Notes: generated by a model from the sequence alone, not told the origin. Positions 6,483 through 14,450 are shown, numbered from the stretch's first letter. The stretch: DNA of 14,548 bases from an uncultured Chlamydiae bacterium (GCA_903889795.1 CAISYW010000086.1:1-14548), one strand, 5' to 3'. A program made the numbers and translations.

Positions 6483-7901
6483 ATGAAAAAACCATTGTTC
6501 CTCGACAAAATCAATTTATTTACTCTCATTATGATTACTTCGGCATTCACCGTGAGCATCCGGAATCTGCCGACGATTGCTGAAATGGGGCTGAAGATGA
6601 TCTTCTTCGGCGTTTTAGCGGGCCTCACTTTTTACATCCCGTCCGCTCTGGTTTCCGCAGAACTCGCCACTGCCTGGCCTAAACAGGGCGGTGTGTATGT
6701 GTGGGTTAAGCAAGCCTTTGGCAACCGCTGGGGGTTTGTTACCAGTTGGCTCCAATGGATCTATGTCACTTTTAGCATGATCGCCATTCTCTACTTCATC
6801 TCCGCCTCTTTGGCCTTTGTCTTCGCCCCTTCCATCTCAGACAATAAGATCTTTCTGATCTCCACCTCGCTGATTATTCTTTGGACATTCACCTTTCTTA
6901 ATATGAAAGGGTTAAAAATTTCAGGCGAGATCAGTACGATTGGCTTTTTAAGCGGCGTTCTCTTTCCTGGTCTTTTGATTATCATTTTAGGAATCATCTA
7001 TCCATTGATGGGCAATCCGATTCAGCTGGATCTCTCCTGGACAAAAGAAAATCTTCTGCCAAATTTTTCTGATGTGACGACAATGGTGTTGCTCGTGGGA
7101 TTTATGAGGGCGTTTTGCGGGATAGAGGCCTCTGCCGTTCATGCCAATCAGGTGAATAACCCGCAAAGAAATTATCCCATCGCGATTTTTATTGTTGTCA
7201 TGATTGGACTCATGATCAATATCATCGGTTCTCTAGCCGTTGCGATTGTCGTCCCTCAATCGGAAATCAGTCTGGTTTCGGGGATTATGGCCGCATTTAC
7301 CGTCTTTTTTAAAAAATTCTCGCTGAGTTGGCTCGTTCCCTTCATGGGACTGCTCGTCGCTATGGGACAGATGGGAGGCGCCGCAACTTGGCTGATCGGG
7401 CCGATTAAAGGCATCTACGTTTCCGCTAAAAATGGCAATTTGCCCCCTTTTTTTCAAAAGGTCAACTCGAAGGGCATCCCGACGAATCTTCTGATCGTTC
7501 AAGCCTGCTGGATCTCTTTAATCTGCATCGGAGTTTTGTCGATGAAAACCGTCAATATCGCGTTTTGGTTTTCTGTCGCGATCTCTATGATGGTTTATGT
7601 GACGGTCTATTTCCTCATGTTCTTGTCGGCCATTCGTTTGCGCTACAAGGAACCCAACACCCCCAGGAAATACAGAATTCCATTTGGCAATGCGGGCATG
7701 TGGATCATCGCCGGCATCGGAATGTTGATGAATATCTGTTCATTTACGATCGCTCTTTTCCCCCCCGCTCAATTACCGGCCGAGCATAAACATCTCTATA
7801 CGATCGTGATCGTCAGCATTACTGCGGTGATGTTCATTGCCCCGTTTATCATTTATGCATGTAGAAAACCATCATGGATCACTCAAGCGGAGGATGAATG
7901 A
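6483..7901 (+). CDS. APC-superfamily amino acid antiporter, GadC-like (472 aa)
   Basis: This is a polytopic inner-membrane protein with about 12 hydrophobic segments. The region around residues 55-92 (VSAELATAWPKQGGVYVWVK, then AFGNRWGF and WLQW) matches the glutamate/GABA antiporter group of the APC superfamily, and the VGFFAGI-like and NPQRNYP segments fit as well. Members exchange an amino acid for its decarboxylation product or a related amino acid. It is the first gene of a tight three-gene unit with aspartate decarboxylase and asparaginase, so aspartate (or asparagine) in and alanine out is the likely exchange. That is inferred from context. The C-terminus stops ~15 residues after the last helix, so it lacks the long autoinhibitory C-plug of E. 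coli GadC (511 aa) and should not show the same pH gating. AGGGG five bases before ATG 6483 supports the start. The stop overlaps the next start by 4 nt. Confidence 0.88.
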   Translation: MKKPLFLDKINLFTLIMITSAFTVSIRNLPTIAEMGLKMIFFGVLAGLTFYIPSALVSAELATAWPKQGGVYVWVKQAFGNRWGFVTSWLQWIYVTFSMIAILYFISASLAFVFAPSISDNKIFLISTSLIILWTFTFLNMKGLKISGEISTIGFLSGVLFPGLLIIILGIIYPLMGNPIQLDLSWTKENLLPNFSDVTTMVLLVGFMRAFCGIEASAVHANQVNNPQRNYPIAIFIVVMIGLMINIIGSLAVAIVVPQSEISLVSGIMAAFTVFFKKFSLSWLVPFMGLLVAMGQMGGAATWLIGPIKGIYVSAKNGNLPPFFQKVNSKGIPTNLLIVQACWISLICIGVLSMKTVNIAFWFSVAISMMVYVTVYFLMFLSAIRLRYKEPNTPRKYRIPFGNAGMWIIAGIGMLMNICSFTIALFPPAQLPAEHKHLYTIVIVSITAVMFIAPFIIYACRKPSWITQAEDE

Positions 7902-9511
7902 TGGAATTTGATCTATCATTGCTCAAACAACTCAGCCCTTTCGAATTTAAAAACATCTTGAATCACGAAGCAGCTAAAGCGAATAAAAAGCACCTGAAAG
8001 AAGATCGTCCGCGCCGAGTGCTCAACACTGGGCGCGGCAATCCTAATTTTCTCAACACAACAGTACGAAACGCTTTTGCTTATCTGGAGTTATTCGTATC
8101 CCATCTATCCGGCACTTATCTACCCAACGCTCCTGATTTAGGATTGCGGCCGCAGAAAAATGGCATTGCTCAAAAACTGGATGATTTTCTTCGATCGAAA
8201 GGAAACTTGGAGGAAATTGCTTTTTTGCAAAAAGCCACTCGGTTTGCCATTGACCATTTTTCTTTCGATTCTGATGAATTCATATTCGAGCTTTGCGATG
8301 CAGCCGTTGGGGATTATTATCCCAATCCACCCAGGATTCTGGAAAAAACGGAAAAGGTGGTCAGTGCCTATATCAATCAAATTCTGAATCATCCGGCCGC
8401 TCTCAAGCACCGAAAATTCGACCTTTTCGCAACAGAGGGTGCCTCTGCAGCGATGATCTATTTATTCAATTCGTTGAAAATCAATAAAATACTTAATGAC
8501 CAAGATGAGATTGCCATCTGGACGCCCATATTCGCTCCCTATTTGGAGCTGCCCCTCATGAGCAACTACAATTTAAAGACAATTTTTTTGGAGAGCCGAG
8601 AAGATCTCGACTGGCAGCTTCCGGACGAGGAGATTGAAAAGCTCAAAAACCCCAAAATCAAGGCGCTTTTCATCGTCAATCCGACCAACCCGACATCAGT
8701 TTCCGTCGATATAAAAACGATTCGGAAAATTGCTGAGATTATCAAGACCCACAATAAAGATCTGATCATCATTGCTGATACGGTTTATTGCACGTTCGTC
8801 GAAGGGTTTCATTGTTTTGTCTCGGAAATACCTAAAAACACCGTGTTTATCTATTCGTTTTCGAAGTACTTCGGAGTCACGGGATGGCGTTTAGGGATTA
8901 TGATGCTCGACGAAAACAATGTGATTGACGAGATGATCGCACGTCTCGGAGAAAAAGAAAAAAAACAGCTCTACGAGCGATATAAAATCATCTCTTCTGA
9001 TCCACATTCTATCAAGTTCATCGATCGTCTTGAGGCTGATAGCCGCGAAGAATCTTTGGCTCATACGGGAGGGCTCTCCTGTCCGCAGCAAGCGATCATG
9101 TGCCTATTTTGCCTCTTTCACCTCATGGATGAAAAATTGACCTATCGGACCATGATTCGCCAAATTCTTATCCGACGCGCGAAGAACTTTTATTCCCATC
9201 TTGAACTTCCTCTTGTGATCAAGCCGAATCATACCTATTACTATGCCATGCTCGACATAGCAGAGCTCGCTCGAAATAAATATGGCAGCGACTTTGGCGG
9301 GTATTTTGCCAAGAATGTTCACATTTTGCAGTTCCTACTCAGGCTGGCGCGTGAAAAGCTGACGATCTGCTTGCCAGGCGAGGGTTTTCATGGCTCTCGA
9401 TCGTCTTTGCGCGTTTCGTTTGCCAATCTGGATGATGCGGCCTATATCGAAATAGCTCAGAACATTAAAAATCTGCTTCATGAATATTACGAGGAATGGA
9501 AACAAAAATGA
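7898..9511 (+). CDS. aspD: Aspartate 4-decarboxylase / aspartate aminotransferase (AspD, 537 aa)
   Basis: A PLP-dependent fold-type I enzyme related to aminotransferases but about 130 residues longer, which is the size of the AspD family (~530-550 aa). It converts L-aspartate to L-alanine and CO2, consuming a proton. The N-terminal NTGRGNPNF is characteristic of AspD. Visible active-site features include NPTNP (261-265), D294 for the pyridine nitrogen, Y297, the Schiff-base K323 in YSFSKYFGVTGWRLG, and R505 (SSLRVSFAN) for the substrate carboxylate. AspD enzymes often retain aminotransferase activity. No signal peptide, so cytosolic. GGAGG at 7889-7893 lies four bases before ATG 7898 and seven before the adjacent ATG 7901, so either Met may be the first. 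It overlaps the antiporter stop and, by ATGA, the asparaginase start, implying coupled translation. The family call is firm; the in vivo flux is inferred. Confidence 0.92.
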   Translation: MMEFDLSLLKQLSPFEFKNILNHEAAKANKKHLKEDRPRRVLNTGRGNPNFLNTTVRNAFAYLELFVSHLSGTYLPNAPDLGLRPQKNGIAQKLDDFLRSKGNLEEIAFLQKATRFAIDHFSFDSDEFIFELCDAAVGDYYPNPPRILEKTEKVVSAYINQILNHPAALKHRKFDLFATEGASAAMIYLFNSLKINKILNDQDEIAIWTPIFAPYLELPLMSNYNLKTIFLESREDLDWQLPDEEIEKLKNPKIKALFIVNPTNPTSVSVDIKTIRKIAEIIKTHNKDLIIIADTVYCTFVEGFHCFVSEIPKNTVFIYSFSKYFGVTGWRLGIMMLDENNVIDEMIARLGEKEKKQLYERYKIISSDPHSIKFIDRLEADSREESLAHTGGLSCPQQAIMCLFCLFHLMDEKLTYRTMIRQILIRRAKNFYSHLELPLVIKPNHTYYYAMLDIAELARNKYGSDFGGYFAKNVHILQFLLRLAREKLTICLPGEGFHGSRSSLRVSFANLDDAAYIEIAQNIKNLLHEYYEEWKQK

Positions 9512-10542
9512 GAAAACTCCTAATCGTGTTTCTTTTTCCCTGTTTTATTTGGGCGAATGATTTATCAAATGTTGCCCTGATTATCACGGGCGGTACGATC
9601 GTCCAGGTCAATGATCCGAAGACCGGTGCAAGCGTTCCCGCTCAATCAGTGGAAGATATTCTGACCGCAGTTCCCGAGCTCAGCAAAATCGCCAACATCA
9701 CGACGATCCCTTTTTCCAATCTCGATAGCTCTCAGATGACGCCTGAACTGTGGTCCCGGCTCAGCCAGTTGGTCGTCCAGCAGCTCAAACGTCCGGATCT
9801 GCGAGGAGTAGTTATTGTTCACGGCACCGATACGATGGCCGAGGGCTCCTATTTTCTCGATCTCACCGTAACCGAGAATAAACCCGTCGTCTTTGTCGGT
9901 TCGATGAAGAACTCTTCCGATCCTCATTCCGATGGTCCGTCTAACCTCATCGATGCGGTTACGCAGGTTTGTTCGAAAGAAGCCCATGATTGGGGCGTTA
10001 CGGTAACCCTGAATAACTACATCAACTCCGCTCGTTATGTGGAAAAAGTTCAAAGTACCAATATTCAGGCTTTTAACTCCGGCGATAAGGGGATTTTAGG
10101 CTACGTGGTGAACCAAAAAGTCTTCCGCGTCAACGATCGCGCATTTCGACAGATCCTCTCCATTCCCAAAAAACTGCCAAAGGTTGATATCATTTATGAT
10201 TATGCCGGCTCCGATGGGGCATTCGTGCGTTATGCGACCGATCATGGAGCGGACGGAATCATCGTTGAGGGATTTGGATCGGGCAATGTTAATGTCCCGA
10301 TGTTCCAAGCGATTACTTACGCCATCAGCAAGGGCGTGGCCGTTGTCATTACCACAAGAGTTCCGGAAGGCGGGGTCTTTCCTTTTTATGGCGATGTCGG
10401 CGGCGGCGAAAGCTTGAAAGAGGCCGGAGCGATTGTCGCAGGCGATCTGCCTGCGCCCAAAGCCCGTATCCTTTTAATGCTGGCATTGCCTATGGTCAAG
10501 TCCGATCATTCGCAGCTTTATAAATACTTTCTGAATTATTAA
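9508..10542 (+). CDS. ansB: Exported type II L-asparaginase (344 aa)
   Basis: Hydrolyses L-asparagine to aspartate and ammonia, probably in the periplasm. The catalytic set of the type II family is present: TGGTI with nucleophile T30, SSQM (74-77), HGTDTM with T107 and D108, K180 in the ARYVEK segment, and E-containing loops near VPEGG. The C-terminal SQLYKYFLNY resembles the family ending. The first ~17 residues (MRKLLIVFLFPCFIWA) form a signal peptide with a plausible cut after Ala16. The Cys at 12 is not in a lipobox. I chose ATG 9508 because it forms an ATGA overlap with the aspD stop and has GGA seven bases upstream. The in-frame ATG at 9496 has its GAGG only one base away and would add METK. 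It is the third gene of the unit and would feed aspartate to the antiporter and AspD. It could also remove host asparagine. Confidence 0.92.
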   Translation: MRKLLIVFLFPCFIWANDLSNVALIITGGTIVQVNDPKTGASVPAQSVEDILTAVPELSKIANITTIPFSNLDSSQMTPELWSRLSQLVVQQLKRPDLRGVVIVHGTDTMAEGSYFLDLTVTENKPVVFVGSMKNSSDPHSDGPSNLIDAVTQVCSKEAHDWGVTVTLNNYINSARYVEKVQSTNIQAFNSGDKGILGYVVNQKVFRVNDRAFRQILSIPKKLPKVDIIYDYAGSDGAFVRYATDHGADGIIVEGFGSGNVNVPMFQAITYAISKGVAVVITTRVPEGGVFPFYGDVGGGESLKEAGAIVAGDLPAPKARILLMLALPMVKSDHSQLYKYFLNY

Positions 10543-10550
10543 TCCTCTTT

Positions 10551-10566
10551 CGAGTTACGTTCGGCC
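10551..10566. repeat. Degenerate arm of the palindromic repeat at the convergent gene junction
   Basis: GAGTTACGTTCGG (10552-10564) matches the repeat core GAGTCACGTTCGG of 6453-6465 at 12 of 13 positions. It spans the last codons and the TAA stop of the ABC-F gene, only 9 nt after the asparaginase stop. The second arm is absent. A chance match of this quality in a window of this size is unlikely but not excluded. Confidence 0.4.
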
Positions 10567-12327
10567 TAATTCTTCCCAGCGGATGTAGAGCTGCTCGATT
10601 TGGTTTTCAGCCAGACCCAGAGCCATGCAGACTTCAGATAGTTTTTGAGGATTTTCGGAAATTTCCGGTTGTTCCAGCAAGTGGGTTAATCGTTTTACTT
10701 CTTGCTCGAGTTTTTCGATTTTTCCTTCGATTTGCTCCAGTTCGCGCTGCTCCGAGTATGAGCGTTTGGTTTTCGCAGTTGTGCGGGGAGCCTCTTCTTT
10801 TTTCTCTTTGGGTTTTACGTTGAGCGCTGCTGCGGCTTCCCATTGGGCATAGTCTGCATAGAGATCTGTCTGATCCGGATTGCCAAGAGCGAGCAGGGTA
10901 TTGCAAATCCGGTTGAGCATGCATCGATCATGGGTAATGAGAACGACAGCGCCGGGAAAGTCGAGAAGGCTTTCTTCAAGAGTTTCCAGAGTGGGGATGT
11001 CTAGATCATTGGTCGGCTCGTCGAGCAGCAGCAGATCGGCAGGCTGCAGCATGAGGTGGGCGATGGCAATACGGGCTCTTTCTCCTCCGGAGAGATTTCC
11101 AATTTTCATGTCGAGAAGGTCGGGGGAAAAGAGAAATCGTTTACACCATCCGTTGACGTGGATTGGCTGGCCTCGAAATATAACATATTCGCCGTTGGGG
11201 GACAGCGCCTCTCTCAGTGTAAGATTGAGTGGAAGCTGGGCGCGGTGCTGATCGAAATGGATGATGCGCAGCTCGTCTGCTTTTTTTAGCTTTCCTTGAT
11301 CCGGGAGAATATCTCCAATCAGAATACGCAGCAGGGTTGTTTTTCCTGATCCGTTCGGACCCATTAGCCCCATCCGTGTGCCGGGCGAGAGAATAAAATT
11401 AAGATGCTGAAATAGAGTTCGTTGCCCGATTTTTTTAGAAATGTTGATGGCGCTGAGGAGTTTTCTGGTTTCTCTTTCGCTTCCGCTGAAATCAATGGCT
11501 GCTCGTTTTTGCAGGTTTTTCGATTTCAGGACGGAATGTTCTTCAAGAATCACTTCGGCCGCATCAATGCGCGCTTGGGATTTTGTCGTTCGGGCTTTGG
11601 CTCCCTGGCGCAGCCAATCTGTTTCTCTGCGGGCCTTTGTTGCGAGAGAGCGTTCTCTTTGGAGTTGACCCTGAAGGAATTCTTCTTTCTTAGCGAGAAA
11701 ATGAGCATAGGAGCCATCGATGGCAAACTGTCCTTTGGGATAGGTCGGATTTATTTCAATGATCCGGTTGACCGAATTTTGCAAAAAATAGCGATCATGA
11801 CTGACGAGGAGATAAGTAGGCGCTTCCCGCAAGAGAAATCGTTCGAGCCAGAGAATTCCCTCCAGATCAAGATGGTTCGTAGGTTCATCGAGAAGGAGTA
11901 ATTCGGGAGAAGAGATCAGAACGGCAGCGATCGCGAGCCTTTTTTTCCATCCTCCGGAAAGAAGCGCCGCAGAAGTTTTATAATCGGTGAAGCCGACTTT
12001 ACTCAACCATGTTTGGGCAAGACGCTCTTTTTCGTAGTCGGGGAGATCGTCTTTGATTGCTTCGATCAGAATTTGTTCAGGGTATTGATTGGGAAAGTCC
12101 CGAGATTGCGGGACATAACCGATTCGTAGATCCCGCCTAGGTGAGAGGATTCCCGAATCGCTTTTTTCAATGCCGGTCAGAATGTTGAGAAAAGTCGATT
12201 TTCCCGAGCCATTAGGGCCAATCAGACCAATTCGGTCGCCGGAAAATATGCTGATCGACAAGTCTTCGAAGACTATGCGAGAACTGAATGATTTCGAGAT
12301 GGATTGGCAATTTAGCAGTAGAGTCAT
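10555..12327 (-). CDS. uup: ABC-F family ATPase, Uup-like (590 aa)
   Basis: Two ABC ATPase domains are joined in one soluble protein with no membrane segments, the hallmark of ABC-F proteins that act on the ribosome rather than in transport. Domain 1 has Walker A GPNGSGKST (37-45), signature LSGGW (123-127) and Walker B LLLLDEPTNHLD (143-154). The charged linker (about 210-270), with KKEEF and many Arg/Lys, is the arm/P-site tether. Domain 2 has GPNGSGKTT (323-331), LSGGE (412-416) and LLLLDEPTNDLD (432-443). LSGGW in domain 1 and the C-terminal basic segment plus coiled coil (about 520-590) favour the Uup branch over EttA or antibiotic-resistance members. The length is slightly below E. coli Uup. 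It is convergent with the asparaginase gene (12-nt gap) and divergent from the thioredoxin/DsbD gene. The exact subfamily needs a tree. Confidence 0.85.
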   Translation of the reverse strand: MTLLLNCQSISKSFSSRIVFEDLSISIFSGDRIGLIGPNGSGKSTFLNILTGIEKSDSGILSPRRDLRIGYVPQSRDFPNQYPEQILIEAIKDDLPDYEKERLAQTWLSKVGFTDYKTSAALLSGGWKKRLAIAAVLISSPELLLLDEPTNHLDLEGILWLERFLLREAPTYLLVSHDRYFLQNSVNRIIEINPTYPKGQFAIDGSYAHFLAKKEEFLQGQLQRERSLATKARRETDWLRQGAKARTTKSQARIDAAEVILEEHSVLKSKNLQKRAAIDFSGSERETRKLLSAINISKKIGQRTLFQHLNFILSPGTRMGLMGPNGSGKTTLLRILIGDILPDQGKLKKADELRIIHFDQHRAQLPLNLTLREALSPNGEYVIFRGQPIHVNGWCKRFLFSPDLLDMKIGNLSGGERARIAIAHLMLQPADLLLLDEPTNDLDIPTLETLEESLLDFPGAVVLITHDRCMLNRICNTLLALGNPDQTDLYADYAQWEAAAALNVKPKEKKEEAPRTTAKTKRSYSEQRELEQIEGKIEKLEQEVKRLTHLLEQPEISENPQKLSEVCMALGLAENQIEQLYIRWEELGRT

Positions 12328-12382
12328 ATCTGAGACAAACGAATCTTAAAATAACCGGGAATTTAGTGGAATCGGATTGTTA

Positions 12383-12404
12383 TATCGAACGTGACTCAGA
12401 AATC
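12383..12404. repeat. Second copy (single arm) of the palindromic repeat
   Basis: These 22 bases match 6422-6443 with two mismatches (T for C at 12385, G for A at 12399). The other arm has decayed, leaving only GTTTT-like remnants. It lies between the divergent ABC-F and thioredoxin/DsbD genes, 39 nt before the start of the latter. It has the same orientation relative to the plus-strand gene as the complete copy. Confidence 0.65.
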
Positions 12405-12442
12405 GGTGTTTTAGAAAGAGATAAGTAGGTATTTGTATAAAT

Positions 12443-13636
12443 ATGAAGCAGCTTCGTACCGTTCTTCTTGCCTTTTTTTTTCTCTTTCAGATCCATTCTG
12501 TCATTGCAGGAACCGTTGATAAAAAAGTTACGCTCTATTTTTTCTGGCAAAAAGGCTGTCCTCATTGTACAAAAGAAAGTTTCTTTTTGAAAAATCTGCA
12601 TATTAAATATTCCTATTTAGAAATCAAAAAGTTCGAAATTTCAGAAAATGCACAAAACGGTGTTCTTTTAGAGACAATGAGCAAAGAGCTTCATTTTCGA
12701 GCGTCTTCATTGCCTGTCACCATCGTCAAGGATCGATATTTTATTGGCTTTCAGGATGAAAACACGAACGGAAAACAGATCGAAGAAGCGGTCATTGAAG
12801 CGTATCAAAATGGATCTGAAAAAACACTTCCCGATTCCGGAATCGAATCTTCGGACAGCGCTTTTCAGGAAAATCTCCCGGTAATTCCTGATTCGATCCA
12901 GGTTCCTTTTTTTAAACAGATTAAAATAAATGATTTATCGCTTCCATTACTTTCTATTGCTCTCGGGGCGATCGATGGATTCAACCCATGCGCCATGTGG
13001 GTGCTGGTGATGCTTCTCTCCTTTTTGATCGGAATTCAAAATCGAAAGAGAATGATTATCTTGGGATGTCTTTTTCTTTTTGCATCTGCCTTTGTCTACT
13101 TTTTGTTTTTGGTGGCCTGGCTCAATTTTATGTTATTTCTCAGCTATATTCCTCTGATAAAAATTTCGATTGGAGTGATAGCAACTCTTGCGGGCGCTTT
13201 TTACTTAAAAGAATTTTGGAAGAACAAAGAAGGCGTCTGCAAAGTCACCGGTTCGAAACAAAAAAAATATATTTCTGAAAAATTAGAACAGTTCGTTAAA
13301 GAAAAACACTTTTTTCTGGCAGCATGCGCGATTGTTATTCTGGCTTTTTTAGTCAATATCGTCGAGCTGGTTTGCTCTGCCGGCATACCGGCTATTTATA
13401 CCCAGGTGCTGGCTTTAACTCCGCTATCAACGGCTGAGTACTACTTCTATATCTTTCTTTATTTGTTTTTCTTCATCTTAGACGATTTAGTTGTCTTTTT
13501 TGTTGCCGTTTTTTCTCTTCGTTTGATGAATCTCACTGCAAAATATACCCGATATTCTCATCTTATTGGGGGATCTCTTCTCATCCTGATTGGAATGCTT
13601 CTCATCTTCAAGCCCGAATGGCTCATGTTTGGCTAA
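12443..13636 (+). CDS. Thioredoxin-like domain fused to DsbD/CcdA-type membrane electron carrier (397 aa)
   Basis: A signal peptide or anchor (residues 1-22) is followed by a thioredoxin/glutaredoxin-like domain with active site C39-P-H-C42 and cis-Pro91 (SLPVT). After a polar linker (about 110-160) comes a membrane domain of about six helices (roughly 167-390). It has one Cys in GFNPC (C183) and one in VELVC (C311), the symmetric cysteine pair of DsbD/CcdA carriers that relay electrons from cytosolic thioredoxin across the membrane. The order is the reverse of a typical DsbD C-terminal thioredoxin, so the protein may carry its own periplasmic acceptor. It would reduce periplasmic disulfides, relevant in Chlamydiae whose envelope is heavily disulfide-cross-linked. 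ATG 12443 follows TATAA without a clear ribosome site. The 3' end overlaps the convergent SET gene by 14 nt. Partners are not visible here. Confidence 0.82.
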   Translation: MKQLRTVLLAFFFLFQIHSVIAGTVDKKVTLYFFWQKGCPHCTKESFFLKNLHIKYSYLEIKKFEISENAQNGVLLETMSKELHFRASSLPVTIVKDRYFIGFQDENTNGKQIEEAVIEAYQNGSEKTLPDSGIESSDSAFQENLPVIPDSIQVPFFKQIKINDLSLPLLSIALGAIDGFNPCAMWVLVMLLSFLIGIQNRKRMIILGCLFLFASAFVYFLFLVAWLNFMLFLSYIPLIKISIGVIATLAGAFYLKEFWKNKEGVCKVTGSKQKKYISEKLEQFVKEKHFFLAACAIVILAFLVNIVELVCSAGIPAIYTQVLALTPLSTAEYYFYIFLYLFFFILDDLVVFFVAVFSLRLMNLTAKYTRYSHLIGGSLLILIGMLLIFKPEWLMFG

Positions 13637-14312
13637 GAGAAGAAGGAAGTTTAAAGGTTTTGGGTGTCATTGGAAATGGTTTGACTTTGAAAATTTTCCA
13701 ATAACTTTTTTCCCCGGCTTCGTAGGAGATTAAGAGCTGTTCTCCGGGATGGATTGTTTTTTTAGCCATGTAGACGATTTCGATAGGCGCCGGTTCGAGT
13801 CCATAAGGATTTTTTGGAATCGCTAACATATCGGCGATGATATTCGGCTTTTCCGAATGATTGATAAAACGGGTAAAATTGCCCTGTTTGAGCGCGTCGA
13901 GTTTTAAAGCGTAGAGACGCCGAGGATGGAAAGAATTTTTTTTATCGAAAAGAATTTGTTCGCTTTTGCTGAGGTGAAAGTCTTCCAGAGGGGCAAAAGC
14001 ATAAGATCCTTCGTCGGGTTCGTTTTGCACGACTACAGAAATTTCACCCGCATAGGAAGCGATCACCTGGCCTTTTAAAATCGGTTTTGCATCGGGATGT
14101 AAAAAAACACCACGACCCAAACCATTGCTTAATTTCTTGCAAACAAGGTACTTCGGGCAGCCCCATTTTTTAATCTCTTCAGAAACCGCAGCGAGTTCTT
14201 TCAAGTTTTTTCTAGACATGCGATAGACGGGAATTTTCTGCTTTTTGACTTCACGTTTAATAATGCTAAATAAGTCTTTGCCGATAACGGGTCTAGATAA
14301 TCTGTATTTCAT
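13623..14312 (-). CDS. SET-domain lysine methyltransferase, chlamydial NUE-like (229 aa)
   Basis: SET methyltransferases use S-adenosylmethionine to methylate protein lysines. The motifs are present in order: GLGRGVF (64-70), YAGE (87-90), RFINHSEKPN (148-157, SAM-binding and pseudoknot segment) and GEQLLISYE (190-198, with the catalytic-site Tyr), then YW (204-205). There is no cysteine-rich pre- or post-SET domain. The size is close to the short SET protein of Chlamydia (CT737/NUE, ~219 aa), which is reported to be secreted and to act on histones; chlamydial homologues may also methylate bacterial histone-like proteins. The N-terminal ~50 residues are basic and helical and could serve in secretion or substrate binding. 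Target and secretion are inferred from the family. The coding end overlaps the thioredoxin/DsbD gene tail-to-tail by 14 nt. It is divergent from prfC. Confidence 0.87.
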   Translation of the reverse strand: MKYRLSRPVIGKDLFSIIKREVKKQKIPVYRMSRKNLKELAAVSEEIKKWGCPKYLVCKKLSNGLGRGVFLHPDAKPILKGQVIASYAGEISVVVQNEPDEGSYAFAPLEDFHLSKSEQILFDKKNSFHPRRLYALKLDALKQGNFTRFINHSEKPNIIADMLAIPKNPYGLEPAPIEIVYMAKKTIHPGEQLLISYEAGEKSYWKIFKVKPFPMTPKTFKLPSSLSQT

Positions 14313-14450
14313 GGTTCAATTGTATTAATAATGCAAATTAAACAAAATGGTTTTGTTAATAAACAACCTGAAAAATCGAACTTGGGCTCTCGCGGATTGA
14401 CGATCGCAAGCCGGCTTCACATTGATCTCAGTTTCTGCTAATCTCATCGC

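Noticed and set aside
9646..10053. 135-codon ORF antisense to the asparaginase gene
   Set aside because: It overlaps the catalytic region of a clear asparaginase, and its protein is Arg/Ile-rich without motifs.
10880..11251. 123-codon ORF on the plus strand opposite the ABC-F gene
   Set aside because: It lies wholly inside the ABC-F coding region, has low-complexity Arg/Ser-rich composition typical of antisense frames, and has no ribosome site.
11422..11901. 159-codon ORF on the plus strand opposite the ABC-F gene
   Set aside because: Antisense to the conserved ATPase linker and first ATPase domain; no recognisable motif. Its length is explained by codon bias of the true gene.
14341..14357. 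AT-rich 7-bp hairpin between the SET and prfC genes
   Set aside because: The stem is AACAAAA/TTTTGTT in an AT-rich gap, weak enough to occur by chance; there is no T-run or gene end to make it a terminator.
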